This document shows positions 12,718 to 22,782 of a DNA stretch of 27,734 nt, in pieces. The notes under the pieces are model-generated. The model searched no databases, was not told where the DNA came from, and was given only the letters and a program-made list of their open reading frames with translations. The DNA comes from CAZGKW01 sp964526295 (lineage in GTDB: Bacteria > Planctomycetota > Phycisphaerae > FEN-1346): positions 1-27,734 of the forward strand of contig CAZGKW010000052.1 of assembly GCA_964526295.1 (NCBI GenBank). Direction: 5' to 3'. Numbering within the stretch: the first letter of the stretch is position 1; each line of letters opens with the position of its first letter. The translations under genes were made by a program, and so were the position numbers.

Positions 12718-15048
12718 TTAGCTGCACAGCCGCGCCAGGAGCAGCTCGGCCGCCGCCTTCGACGGAATGGCGTACCCGTGCGACAGGTCGGGGTCCTGGT
12801 GGAGCGGCGGGCGGAGGTTCGCCAGGCCCACGCACGACGGGCACCCCTCCTCGCAGGGGCACTCCGCCAGGAGCGACCGGCACATCGCCAGCAGCTCGCC
12901 GATCCGGTCGTAGCCCTTCTCCGCAAAGCCCAGCCCCCCGAGGAACCGGTCGTAGATGAACGCCGTCGGCCGGCCCGTGTTCGACGATTCGACGATGCCC
13001 GAGAGGTCCCGCCGGTCGCACATCGCCAGCATCGGCAGGCACACCAGCATCAGGTTCCTGACGCCCACGAGGCCTTCGACGGGCTTCAGGCCCGCCCGCC
13101 GCACGTCGTCCATCAGGTCCCCGTCCGGCATGCACCAGAGGCCCGTCGTCTGGAGCGTCTGCGGCGGAAGGTCCAGGGCCGCCTGGCCGATGTTCTCGTT
13201 CGTATAGTACTTGATCTTTTTGAAGGCCACGGTGGCCCAGGTGACGTCGAGGTCGCCGAAGCAGGCCGTCAGGCCCGGCCGGGGCTTCTGTTCCCGCTCC
13301 CCGGTGATGTGGCACTTGTCGGAGAGGATCGGCTGGGTGTAGTAGTCGGTGTCGGCCCGCTCGACGTAGGCCACTTTGCCCTCGAAGTCGAGGTCCCGGA
13401 CGAGGAAGCTCTCGCCCTCGTGCAGGTAGATGGCGTTGGGGTAGACCAGCTCGGGGGCGCTGATGGAGTCGACCTGGCCGATGACCTGGGGCTTGGGCCC
13501 GTCGGCCCGGACGATGGTGAACGTATCGTTCGAGATGGTCCGAAGGTCGGTCTCCTGGGACGGCTGGCGGGTGCTCGACCAGTATCGGCGGTCCTCGATG
13601 CGAAGGAGCTCGCCCTCGGCCTCCAGGGCCTCGGCGACCCGCCCGGCCGGCGGGCCGAACAGCCGCTCGTCCTCGGCCGCCAGGGGCAGCTCCGCCGCCG
13701 CACACCGCAGGTGGCTCGCCAGGATGTACGGGTTCTCCGGGTCGATGACGCCGTGCTCGACGCTGCGGCCGAAGAAATAGTCGGGCAGGTGCATCAGGTA
13801 CTGGTCGATCGGGTCGTTGTAGGCGACGAGGATCGTCAGGGCCTGGTCCCGGCCGCGGCCCGCCCGGCCCGCCTGCTGGTGGGTCGAGGCGATCGTGCCG
13901 GGGAAGCCGACCAGGATCGAGGCGTCGAGTGTCCCGACGTCGATGCCCAGCTCCAGGGCGTTCGTCGAGGCGACGCCGAGGAGCTTGCCGGTGAACAGGG
14001 CCTGCTCGATCTCCCGCCGGTCCTCGGGCAGGTACCCCCCGCGGTAGGCCCGGACCTTCCCGGCGAGCCCCTTGTCCGCCTTCTCCAGCTTTTCCCGGGC
14101 ATAGCGGTAGACCAGCTCGGCGACCACGCGGGCCTTGGTGAAGACGATCGTCTGGACGCCCCGCTCGACGAGGCGGACCAGCAGGTCCGTGGCCTCCATG
14201 TTCGCGCTTCGCCGGGCGAGGCCGTCGCGGCCGAAGACGGGCGGGTTCCACAGGACGAACAGCCGCGGCCCCCGCGGGGCCCCGTCGGTGTCGATCGTCT
14301 CGCAGTCGCGGCCCGTCAGGGCCCGGGCCAGGTCGCCCGGGTTGGCGATGGTCGCGCTGGCGCCGATGAACTGGGGCCGGCTGCCGTAGTGGGCACAGAC
14401 GCGGGCCAGCCGCCGAAGGACCATTGCCACGTTCGACCCGAAGATGCCGCGGTACAGGTGCAGCTCGTCGACGACGACGTACTTGAGCCGCTGGAAGAAG
14501 GTGGCCCACCGGGGATGGTAAGGGAGGACGCCGACGTGGAGCATGTCGGGGTTCGACAGGACCACGCTGGCCTCGGTGCGGATCCTGCGGCGGTTGTGGC
14601 GGGGCGTGTCGCCGTCGTAAGTCGCGGGGCGAACGACCCCTGCGATGCGGTCATCAAGGTCGGCCCACCGCTTGAGCGTGCCGAGCTGGTCCTGGGCCAA
14701 GGCCTTCGTGGGGAAGAGGTAGAGGCCGGTCGTCTCGGGCTCGGCGAGCAGCCGCTCGATGACCGGCAGGTTGTAGCACATCGTCTTGCCGCTGGCCGTG
14801 CCGGTGACGACGCAGAAGTCGCGGCCCTGGCGCGCGAGGTCCAGGGCCCGGGCCTGGTGGACGTAGAGCCGCTCGACACCCAGGCGGTCGAGCCCTGCGG
14901 CCAGGGGCGCCGGGAGCGGCTCGGCCGGGTGGGCGTAGCGGGCCTCCCGGGCCGGCACGGACTGGACGTGGACGATCTGGCCGCGGTACTCGCCGTCCCG
15001 CGCCAGGTCCGCCAGGAACGCCTCGAACTTCGTCGTGCCGTCGGTCAT
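12718..15048 (-). CDS. YprA/MrfA-like DEAD/DEAH-box helicase with C-terminal DUF1998 region
   Basis: 776 residues. Superfamily 2 helicase motifs are in order: Walker A GTASGKT (83-89), motif Ia FPTKALAQDQ, DELH box (194-197), SAT (231-233), TKARVVAELVYRYAR, and motif VI QQAGRAGR (391-398). The C-terminal half matches the DUF1998 type and ends with a cysteine cluster AECPCEEGCPSC (C730, C732, C736, C739), expected to bind zinc. The length fits the B. subtilis YprA/MrfA family, an ATP-dependent 3'-5' helicase that acts with the MrfB nuclease on mitomycin C damage. The MrfB-like partner is at 1238-2284. Start: ATG at 15046-15048 with AAGG upstream. The hairpin array lies just past its stop. Confidence 0.92.
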   Translation of the reverse strand: MTDGTTKFEAFLADLARDGEYRGQIVHVQSVPAREARYAHPAEPLPAPLAAGLDRLGVERLYVHQARALDLARQGRDFCVVTGTASGKTMCYNLPVIERLLAEPETTGLYLFPTKALAQDQLGTLKRWADLDDRIAGVVRPATYDGDTPRHNRRRIRTEASVVLSNPDMLHVGVLPYHPRWATFFQRLKYVVVDELHLYRGIFGSNVAMVLRRLARVCAHYGSRPQFIGASATIANPGDLARALTGRDCETIDTDGAPRGPRLFVLWNPPVFGRDGLARRSANMEATDLLVRLVERGVQTIVFTKARVVAELVYRYAREKLEKADKGLAGKVRAYRGGYLPEDRREIEQALFTGKLLGVASTNALELGIDVGTLDASILVGFPGTIASTHQQAGRAGRGRDQALTILVAYNDPIDQYLMHLPDYFFGRSVEHGVIDPENPYILASHLRCAAAELPLAAEDERLFGPPAGRVAEALEAEGELLRIEDRRYWSSTRQPSQETDLRTISNDTFTIVRADGPKPQVIGQVDSISAPELVYPNAIYLHEGESFLVRDLDFEGKVAYVERADTDYYTQPILSDKCHITGEREQKPRPGLTACFGDLDVTWATVAFKKIKYYTNENIGQAALDLPPQTLQTTGLWCMPDGDLMDDVRRAGLKPVEGLVGVRNLMLVCLPMLAMCDRRDLSGIVESSNTGRPTAFIYDRFLGGLGFAEKGYDRIGELLAMCRSLLAECPCEEGCPSCVGLANLRPPLHQDPDLSHGYAIPSKAAAELLLARLCS

Positions 15049-15147
15049 GCGAGCCTTCGCGTGAAAGAAGCGAGGGCGGGCCGCGACGATTCGCTCGCCG
15101 CGCCCGCCCCGTGCCGATGGTCCTTCTACCGCGCCGCCCTTCGGCGG

Positions 15148-16365
15148 TCAACGCTCTTGGTCGCCCTGCCCCCGTGGGCCGGCGGAGCTCCCTTCGCCCT
15201 CGGGGGGCGGGGCGTCCTTCGTCAGCCGCTCGATGAACGCCTCCTCCGGCTCGTGGCCCAGGCGCCGGGCTTCGCGGACGTCGGCCCAGGCCTTGGCGAA
15301 CTCGCCCATCTCGTGATAGGTCTCGGCCCGACGGGCGTAGATCTCGCCGCGGGTGGGCTCCAGCTCGATGGCCCGGCGGAAGTCGGCCAGCGCCCCCTCG
15401 AAGTCCTCCAGGCCCGTCCGGGCCCGCCCCCGCTCGATGTAGGCGTCGAGCATCGCCGGGGCCAGCTCGACGGCCCGGTTGAGGTCGACCAGGGCCTTGA
15501 CGTACTCGCCCATCTCGATCAGCACGTGACCCCGGTTGTTGTATCCGGCGGCGTTCTCGGGGCGGAGGCGGATCGCCCGGCCGAAGTCCTCCAGGGCCTT
15601 CTCGTGCTCCTGGAGCTTCGTGTAGGCGGCCCCGCGGACCAGGTAGGCCTCGGCCAGGCTCGGATCGATCCGGACCGCCCGCGTCAGGTCGAGCGCCGCC
15701 AGGTGATAGTGTTCCCGCTGGAGGAACACGACGCCCCGGCCGAAGTGGGCCTCGGCCGACCGGGGATCCAGGCTGATCGCCTTTCGGAAGGCGGCCAGGG
15801 CGGCGTCGTGCTGCCCGGCGGCGGCGAAGACCCGGCCCAGCTCGGCGTAGGCCTGGGCCGACTCATCGTCGATCTCGACGGCCTTGCGGGCGTCGGCGAG
15901 GGCCTGATCGAGCCGACCCATCCGGCGGTACGCCCCCGCCCGGACGAGGTAGGCCTCGACGCCGCGCTCCCCCAGCGCGATGGCCTTGGTGAATTCCTCG
16001 ACGGCCTCCCGGTGGCGGCCGAGGCGGGCGTTCAGGCGCCCCAGCGCGAGACGCCGGCCGGCCGCCTCCCCGCCGACCTCCAGGGCCCGTCGGCAGTCGG
16101 CCAGGGCGTCCTCGACCTGGCCGAGCTTCTCGTAGGCCTCGGCCCGGACGGCGTAGGCCTCGGCCAGGTCGGGGTCGGCCTCGGCGGCCCGGGTCGCCCA
16201 GCGGATGCGGGCGTGCAGGTTGCGCGTGGACCGGGCGTTTTCCAGGGCGTCGGCGGCCTCTTCGGGCGACGGGGCGGGCTCGCCGCCGCCGCACCCGGCA
16301 CCCACGGCACAGACGCACGCCGCCAGGAGGATGAAGCCCCGCCGCGACGCCGCTGTGCCGCTCAT
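15148..16365 (-). CDS. TPR-repeat lipoprotein
   Basis: 405 residues from the ATG at 16363-16365, with GAGG six bases upstream. MSGTAASRRGFILLAACVCA followed by VGAGCGGG is a lipoprotein signal with the Cys of the lipobox in VGAGC. From about residue 45 to 385 there are around ten tetratricopeptide repeats, with motifs such as AEAYAVRAEAYEKLGQVEDA, AAFRKAISLDPRSAEAHFGR and AAGYNNRGHVLIEMGEYVKA. The tail (PPPEGEGSSAGPRGQGDQER) is disordered. TPR arrays bind proteins; no enzymatic residues are visible. It lies 99 bases upstream of the helicase gene, in the same direction, and may share a transcript, but a functional link is not evident. Confidence 0.9.
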   Translation of the reverse strand: MSGTAASRRGFILLAACVCAVGAGCGGGEPAPSPEEAADALENARSTRNLHARIRWATRAAEADPDLAEAYAVRAEAYEKLGQVEDALADCRRALEVGGEAAGRRLALGRLNARLGRHREAVEEFTKAIALGERGVEAYLVRAGAYRRMGRLDQALADARKAVEIDDESAQAYAELGRVFAAAGQHDAALAAFRKAISLDPRSAEAHFGRGVVFLQREHYHLAALDLTRAVRIDPSLAEAYLVRGAAYTKLQEHEKALEDFGRAIRLRPENAAGYNNRGHVLIEMGEYVKALVDLNRAVELAPAMLDAYIERGRARTGLEDFEGALADFRRAIELEPTRGEIYARRAETYHEMGEFAKAWADVREARRLGHEPEEAFIERLTKDAPPPEGEGSSAGPRGQGDQER

Positions 16366-16591
16366 GCGTGTCCTCGCTGGGCGGGCCTCGAGACGTGACG
16401 GAGAGGCGTGCCGCCTCCCCTCTTTTACTGGCCCGGCTGGCCGCCGGTCAACGGGTTTCAGCAGTCCAGGGGGAAATGCGTGCGTCCGGGGGCTTCGCTG
16501 GGCAAAGTGCTGGCATCGGGTGGGCCAATCCGCTAAGTTGCCCTCCCGTCCGGTCGGCGATGACGCCGGCCTCCCTGAAGGAGTCCCGTCC

Positions 16592-17929
16592 ATGCTCCGC
16601 ACGCGATTCGCCCTGGCCCTCGTCGCTGCCGCCGCGTCCCTTCTAACCGCCCGCGTGTCGTCGGGGGCCGGGCCCGTCCCGGCCGCCCCCACCGACAAAG
16701 GCCCCGCCGACGAGGAGGGGTTCGTCTCGATCTTCAACGGGAAGGACCTCACCGGGTGGGACGGCGACCCGCGGCTGTGGTCGGTCGTCGAGGGGGCCAT
16801 CCGCGGCCAGACCACCGACGAGAACAAGGCCCGCGGCAACACGTTCCTCGTCTGGCGCGGCGGGACGCTCGAGGACTTCATCCTCAAGATCAAGTTCCGC
16901 ATCCAGAACGGCAACTCCGGCATCCAGTATCGCAGCAAGGAGGTCGCGAAGTGGGTCGTCTCGGGCTACCAGGCCGAGGTCGAGGACACCCCCGGCAAGG
17001 TCGGCTTCCTCTACCACGAGAAGGGCCGCGGATGGCTGGTCAACGTCGGCGACTCGGTGGTCATCGACGCCGAGGGCAAGAAGAACGTCGTCGGCCAGGT
17101 CAACGGCAAGCAGCAGCTCATCGAGGCCGCCTACTACAAGAAGCAGGACTGGAACGAATACACCATCATCGCCCGCGGCAACCACCTGATGCACTACCTG
17201 AACGGGTACCAGACGATGGAGCTTGTCGACAACGACCGGACGACCGACCCGAAGGACGCCGCCGACCGCAAGGGCCGGGCCCTGGAGGGCCTCCTGGCGC
17301 TCCAGATCCACGCCGGCCCGCGTATGACCGTCGAGTTCAAGGACATCCGCCTCAGGCAGCTCCAGGAGAACTACGGCGAGGCGGTGCGCCTGTTGGACGG
17401 CGAGGACCTCGACGGCTGGACCGTCTCGGGCGACGCCATGAAGGGCACCTTCGGCGTCTCGGACGCCCGCATGACGAACACCGGCAAGCCCAACGGCTAT
17501 ATCCGCACCGAGAAGGACTACACGAACTACCTCGTGCGGCTCCAGATGCGGCACCTGAAGAAGGGCAACTGCGGCGTGCTGCTCCGGATGCAGCCGCCCG
17601 ACAAGGTCTGGCCGAAGTCGATCGAGGCCCAGGGCATGGCGGGCAACATGGGCGATATCTTTAACATCGACAACTTTCCCATGAAAGTCGACCCCGATCG
17701 GACGAAGGGCCGCCGCACCCGGAAGCTGCACGAATCGAACGAGAACCCCGTCGGCCAATGGAACGACTACGAGATCGCCCTGACCGGCGGCGACCTGCGG
17801 ATCTACGTCAACCGCCTGCTCCAGAACCGGGCCCAGGAGTGCGAGGAGGTGCCCGGCAAGATCTGCCTCCAGTCCGAGGGCGTGCCGGTCGAGTTCCGCA
17901 GCATCGTCCTGATTCCGATCGGCAACTGA
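16592..17929 (+). CDS. Secreted tandem DUF1080 (3-keto-disaccharide hydrolase-like) protein
   Basis: 445 residues from the ATG at 16592, with AAGGAG eight bases upstream. MLRTRFALALVAAAASLLTA is a Sec signal peptide. Two DUF1080 (concanavalin-like jelly-roll) domains follow. The first (about 45-265) starts FVSIFNGKDLTGWDGDP and has IQNGNSGIQYRSKE and YQAEVEDTPGKVGFLYHEKG. The second (about 268-445) starts LLDGEDLDGWTVSGD and has KKGNCGVLLRMQPP and WNDYEIALTGGDLRIYVN. DUF1080 members are abundant in planctomycetes; some hydrolyse 3-keto-glycosides. The protein should act in the periplasm or outside the cell on sugars. It is divergent from the TPR gene, with 226 bases between them. No dehydrogenase partner is present in the window. 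Confidence 0.93.
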   Translation: MLRTRFALALVAAAASLLTARVSSGAGPVPAAPTDKGPADEEGFVSIFNGKDLTGWDGDPRLWSVVEGAIRGQTTDENKARGNTFLVWRGGTLEDFILKIKFRIQNGNSGIQYRSKEVAKWVVSGYQAEVEDTPGKVGFLYHEKGRGWLVNVGDSVVIDAEGKKNVVGQVNGKQQLIEAAYYKKQDWNEYTIIARGNHLMHYLNGYQTMELVDNDRTTDPKDAADRKGRALEGLLALQIHAGPRMTVEFKDIRLRQLQENYGEAVRLLDGEDLDGWTVSGDAMKGTFGVSDARMTNTGKPNGYIRTEKDYTNYLVRLQMRHLKKGNCGVLLRMQPPDKVWPKSIEAQGMAGNMGDIFNIDNFPMKVDPDRTKGRRTRKLHESNENPVGQWNDYEIALTGGDLRIYVNRLLQNRAQECEEVPGKICLQSEGVPVEFRSIVLIPIGN

Positions 17930-18013
17930 GGCGCGAACCGGGAGGCCAGGCCCGGCCGGCGAGCCGACACAACAGGCATGGCGCGGCGGGCAGGACGGCC
18001 CGCCCCGTGCCGT

Positions 18014-18280
18014 TCAGGGCGCCGCAGGGGCGGAATCCACCGCCCGCAGCGCGCCCGTCCTGCCGCACGAGCGGCACACGAGTTGCCGCCCGTCCTCCGA
18101 GCACCAGGGCTGCGCGCCGCACGCATCGCATGGCGGCACCCGGACCCGCACCCTCCCCTGGGGAAGGTCCACCCACACCCGCTTCGCCAGGACCATCACG
18201 GCGGCCCCGCGGCGGACCCAGGCCGCCACCCGCGCGAAGGCCGGCGCCCGCCGGCGCTGGTTGGCGGCCGGGGCGCTCAC
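18014..18280 (-). CDS. Small four-cysteine (zinc-ribbon or DUF2318-like) protein
   Basis: 88 residues from the GTG at 18278-18280, which overlaps the TGA of the preceding gene (GTGA, 18277-18280), so translation is probably coupled. The N-terminal half is basic and hydrophobic (RRGAAVMVLAKRVWVDLPQG); the C-terminal half has PPCDACGAQPWCSEDGRQLV then CRSCGRTG, that is C-x2-C-x6-C with a later C-x2-C. The lineup resembles the cysteine part of DUF2318 proteins, which bind a metal, but the N-terminus is short. The frame stays open upstream, yet that part is antisense-like arginine/proline-rich sequence. Function unknown. Confidence 0.55.
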   Translation of the reverse strand: MSAPAANQRRRAPAFARVAAWVRRGAAVMVLAKRVWVDLPQGRVRVRVPPCDACGAQPWCSEDGRQLVCRSCGRTGALRAVDSAPAAP

Positions 18281-19887
18281 CACCCGCGCCGTCGGCCCGT
18301 CGGCGGCGTGATACGCACCAGGACGGGGTTCGACTCCACCTCGCCGACCCACCATCGCATGTCGAGCGGCAGGCGGGTCGACGGTTCCGGCGTCTTCGGC
18401 CCCGTCGGTCCCTCGACCGCCTTCTCGGTTGCCGCCGGTGGGACCTCGGCGGCCGGCGCCGGCACGCGGGGCGGTTTCGGGCGCTGCACCTCGTACCGGG
18501 CCTGGATGCGGTACACCCCCGGCTCGTGGAAGTCGAACAGCATCCGGCCGAATCGCTCGTAGGTGAAGTCCTTGCCGGCCTCGATCTCGCCCGGCCGGGG
18601 CAGGTCCTTCTCGCCTTTGCCGTGGTACCAGTTGACGTCGACCAGGCGGCCCCAGAAGGCCAGGCCGCGAAGATGGGCCCGCGTCTCCGGCAGGCCCGGC
18701 TCGTCGGCCGGCCACAGGATCGTGTTCCGCAGGGACCGCGGCGGGGGGCTCTCGCCCACCGGCGTCACCTCGAACGTCAGGGTCCGCTCCAGCCGCACGT
18801 CGACGGCGATGGTCCGGTCCGACGCGTTGACGAGGCGGAACTCGACCGTCACCGGCTCGCCCAGCTCGAAGCTGGGCTTGGTGGGCCGCAGCATCGCCGC
18901 CAAGCCCGACCGGGCCTCGCCCGGCGAATAGAAGCCCGTCCCGGGCAGGGCCGGCTCGGCCGACGCCGGCGTGGTCCGCGCGACCGGCCCCGTCGGCTCC
19001 GGCGGCGGGGCCAGGTTCACCGCCCCGACCTGGATCGGGACCGGCTCGGCCGACACCCGGCCCCCCTGCCCCGGCGACGCCAACGACACGTGGACCGTGT
19101 ACCGCCCGGGGTCCAGGTCGTAGTACTTCGACAGGTCGATGGTCTTGGTGAAGCTGGTCTTGGAGAAGATGACGGACGGCTCGGGCCGCGCGCCGGGGGG
19201 TTGCGGGGCCTCGCCGCTGTGGACGTCACCGGTGTCCGGGACGACGTTGCCCCCCTGATCGCGGACCCACAGAGACCCGCCGCCCGGCAGGTAGAGCTTG
19301 CCGTCCCGCTCGATAATCGGGGCCTCGAGGTACGTCACGGTGTCGTCGGTGTTGTTGGCGAGGCGGACGGCGATGACCTTCGGACCACGGGGCAGGAACA
19401 CCGGCTGCATCGGCCGGACCTCCAGCTCCAGCCCGGGCCGGTTGCCGGCGGCATCCTTCTCCGCCAGGTGCCGCAGGGCGACCGCGTCGGGCCCCTCGGC
19501 CGCGAAGGCCCGGTCGGCCACCAGCTTGTAGTGCCGCCGGCCCGCAGCCGACAGGGGCTCCAGCCCGGCCACGTACTGCTTGCCGCGGAGGTCGGACCCC
19601 GGCCGGTCGAACGCCCGGACGATGCTGGCCACGTGGACCGAGATGGCCCCCGGCCCGAGGTCGCCCTTCAGGACGGCCAAGACCGGCCCGGTGACCTCCC
19701 AGACGAGCTTCGGGTCGAGGGTCGTGGTCCGGCTGGAGGCCACCTCGAACTGGACGATCAGGTCGGCCTTGCTGTAGAGGAGCCGCAGCTCCTGGTCGGT
19801 CAGCCGCTGGCCGCCCGTCTGGCCGTTGGCGACCGACACGCCGACGGCCACGACGGCCGCCGCGAACACCGCTTGCCACTGCTTCAT
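18277..19887 (-). CDS. Secreted multi-domain beta-sandwich protein of unknown function
   Basis: 536 residues from the ATG at 19885-19887, with GGGAG about nine bases upstream. MKQWQAVFAAAVVAVGVSVA NGQ is a signal peptide. The region after it (about 25-145) begins LTDQELRLLYSKADLIVQFE and LVWEVTGPVLAVLKGDLGPG, a pattern seen in proteins that follow growth or flow terms; I cannot name it. Two later stretches, PVFLPRGPKVIAVRLANNTD and PTKPSFELGEPVTVEFRLVN, look like Ig-like/BsuPI-type beta sandwiches. A proline-rich linker (VPAPAAEVPPAATEKAVEGP) precedes the C-terminal WWVGEVESNPVLVRI. No catalytic motif was recognised. It is likely periplasmic or surface-exposed. The small cysteine protein overlaps its end. 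Confidence 0.78.
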   Translation of the reverse strand: MKQWQAVFAAAVVAVGVSVANGQTGGQRLTDQELRLLYSKADLIVQFEVASSRTTTLDPKLVWEVTGPVLAVLKGDLGPGAISVHVASIVRAFDRPGSDLRGKQYVAGLEPLSAAGRRHYKLVADRAFAAEGPDAVALRHLAEKDAAGNRPGLELEVRPMQPVFLPRGPKVIAVRLANNTDDTVTYLEAPIIERDGKLYLPGGGSLWVRDQGGNVVPDTGDVHSGEAPQPPGARPEPSVIFSKTSFTKTIDLSKYYDLDPGRYTVHVSLASPGQGGRVSAEPVPIQVGAVNLAPPPEPTGPVARTTPASAEPALPGTGFYSPGEARSGLAAMLRPTKPSFELGEPVTVEFRLVNASDRTIAVDVRLERTLTFEVTPVGESPPPRSLRNTILWPADEPGLPETRAHLRGLAFWGRLVDVNWYHGKGEKDLPRPGEIEAGKDFTYERFGRMLFDFHEPGVYRIQARYEVQRPKPPRVPAPAAEVPPAATEKAVEGPTGPKTPEPSTRLPLDMRWWVGEVESNPVLVRITPPTGRRRGW

Positions 19888-20248
19888 GAGAGACGTCTCC
19901 CGCCTTTCGACACACTCAGGGCATCCCTGGGTCCCGACGTACGCCGGGATCGAAAGGCCGCTCGCACCCCTTGGACGCAGGCCCGCCCCTCGCTTCCCCC
20001 TCGCGGCCGGATAAGCGGGCGATAACCGTGGAATGAACGCCGGCCGGCCAGAGCTGCCCTGGGCCTCCAGATCACCTGGGCCCGGGCCCAGGGGGCCTCG
20101 TCCGATTGTCTCGGGCAGTGTACACGGGGCCGGGCCGCCCGTAAAGGCGGCGTCCCCGGCAAGTTCGCGCCTGACTTGGCCAGGCCCGGCGAGGCGGGGT
20201 CGGAGACCCGCCCCGCGGAACGTGCCGGCTTTCATAGGAATGGACGCC
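19888..20248. other. Intergenic region with a degenerate ctcagg-family repeat
   Basis: 361 bases. Bases 19904-19921 (CTTTCGACACACTCAGGG) are a degenerate member of the cttcg...ctcagg repeat family seen at 8712-8955. Beyond that no gene, promoter or terminator was recognised. Confidence 0.45.
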
Positions 20249-21367
<1,119 letters not shown>

Positions 21368-21383
21368 GCCGCACCGGCCTTCC

Positions 21384-21625
21384 CGTTTCGCCGGCGGGCT
21401 TGCCCGCCGCGCATCCGACCGTTTCGCCGGCGGGCTTGCCCGCCGCGCATCCGACCGTTTCGCCGGCGGGCTTNNNNNNNNNNNNNNNNNNNNNNNNNNN
21501 NNNNNNNNNNNNNNNNNNNNNNNNNNNNNNNNNNNNNNNNNNNNNNNNNNNNNNNNNNNNNNNNNNNNNNNNNTTGCCCGCCGCGCATCCGACCGTTTCG
21601 CCGGCGGGCTTGCCCGCCGCGCATC
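21384..21625. repeat. 36-bp tandem repeat with palindromic core and a 100-N gap
   Basis: The unit begins CGTTTCGCCGGCGGGCTTGC and ends CATCCGAC; the core CGGCGGGC-TT-GCCCGCCG is an 8-bp hairpin. Full units lie at 21384-21419 and 21420-21455; a third is cut by the gap (21474-21573), and further copies follow to about 21625. Period 36 keeps frames open through it. It separates the glycosyltransferase from MutY. Copy number is unknown. Confidence 0.88.
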
Positions 21626-21672
21626 CGAAGAGACGCGGCCCGCAAGCGGGCCGACGAAACGCACCTTCTCGT

Positions 21673-22782
21673 TCAAGGGCGCGCCACGTCCTCAAACGCG
21701 TCGTCATAGACCCGGACGAGGTTCGCCCAGTCGTAGCGCTGGACGTGGTCGGCGAGCCGCGCGAGGCGGTCCCACGGCCCTTGCCCCGCCAGCAGCCGGG
21801 CCAGCTTCACCCGCAACTCCCGCCCCGACTCATAGAGGAACGTCCCGTGGTGCTCCTCGGGGACGATCTCCGGGTAGCTCAGGCGGTTCGGCAGCAGCGG
21901 GAAGCACCCGGCGGCGATCGCCTCGACCACCGACAGGCCGAAGAACTCGTGGACCGCCGTCGAGACGACCACGTCGGAGGCCCGGACCTGGGCCTCGTAA
22001 TCCGCCCGCTCCGGCAGGTACCCGAACTGGACGAACCGGTCGGCGAGCCGCCGCTTCGCCTCCTCGAAGACGGGCGGCCACTTGCGGAACGTCTCGCCCA
22101 CGACCGAGAGGCGGAACGGCACGCCCTCGGCCGCCAGGAAAAAGAGCACCTCGAAGAACGCCTCCGGGTCCTTGTCGTACTCCCAGCGATGGCTCCAGAG
22201 GATCGTAAGCGGCGGCTTGCGGTCGCGCTTCCGGCCCGGGACGAGCGGTCGCAGGTCCGTCCCCGGCGGCATGACGCGAGCCTTCCCGGCGATCCGCTCG
22301 GGCAGGCCCGGCGGGACGAAGTCGGGCATCTTGCCCAGGAGGCCCCGGAACGCCGCCAGCAGCGAGTCGCGGTGGAACGCCGAGTTGAACCAGACCTCCT
22401 CTGATGCGAGGCACGTCGTCAGGTTCGTGAAGCCGTACTGATAGTCGCGCTGCCGGCCCGGCTCGAGTGGGTAGGAGAGCTGGTTCTCGTGGAAGTACGT
22501 GACGACGGGCAGGCGCGCGAGCGCCGGCGGGGCCAGGGCCCGCCAGTCGGCGACGCTGAGGAAGTCGCTCGCGAAGACGAGGTCGAAGCCGCGGTCGGCG
22601 ATGTCGGCGGCCTCGTCGGCCAAGTGCAGGGCCGCCCCGCGCATCCGCCACTTCCACTTCCGGGCGGGCATCGAGAGGACCGTCCACCCGTGCCGGCCCC
22701 GGCTTCGCAGGCCCTCCAGGAACTGGGCGTGGGACCCCCCGAAGTAGGGCTCCAGGGCGAGGATGCGAAGCGGTTTCGGCAC
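21673..22782 (-). CDS. DUF3524/QTMAN-like GT-B glycosyltransferase (tRNA-queuosine mannosyltransferase family)
   Basis: 369 residues from a GTG at 22780-22782. The N-terminal domain is the DUF3524 type: RILALEPYFGGSHAQFLEGL, then WTVLSMPARKWKWRMRGAAL and FHENQLSYP. The C-terminal half is a GT4-like Rossmann domain with ILWSHRWEYDKDPEAFFEVL, VVGETFRKWPPVFEEA and HEFFGLSVVEAIAAGCFPLL, including the E-x7-E nucleotide-sugar motif. In animals this family (GTDC1/QTMAN) mannosylates queuosine of tRNA-Asp with GDP-mannose; the role in bacteria is inferred from the family. A phosphomannomutase, a GDP-mannose precursor enzyme, lies 1.1 kb away on the other strand. Its stop codon overlaps a possible TTG start of the extended MutY frame. 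Confidence 0.85.
   Translation of the reverse strand: MPKPLRILALEPYFGGSHAQFLEGLRSRGRHGWTVLSMPARKWKWRMRGAALHLADEAADIADRGFDLVFASDFLSVADWRALAPPALARLPVVTYFHENQLSYPLEPGRQRDYQYGFTNLTTCLASEEVWFNSAFHRDSLLAAFRGLLGKMPDFVPPGLPERIAGKARVMPPGTDLRPLVPGRKRDRKPPLTILWSHRWEYDKDPEAFFEVLFFLAAEGVPFRLSVVGETFRKWPPVFEEAKRRLADRFVQFGYLPERADYEAQVRASDVVVSTAVHEFFGLSVVEAIAAGCFPLLPNRLSYPEIVPEEHHGTFLYESGRELRVKLARLLAGQGPWDRLARLADHVQRYDWANLVRVYDDAFEDVARP

Noticed and set aside
12718..15048. Anti-phage defence system of the DISARM type, suggested by helicase plus DUF1998
   Set aside because: Helicase and DUF1998 are in one YprA/MrfA-length protein; there is no methyltransferase, phospholipase-D-like or other defence partner nearby.
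15049..15147. GC hairpin between the TPR and helicase genes as a terminator
   Set aside because: The stem is bulged and no T run follows on the minus strand, so I could not support it.
12631..16398. A 1255-residue open frame on the plus strand opposite the helicase and TPR genes
   Set aside because: Antisense shadow: the minus strand encodes clear helicase and TPR motifs over the same bases.
21384..21625. CRISPR array with 36-bp repeats
   Set aside because: The 36-bp units are contiguous, without spacers.
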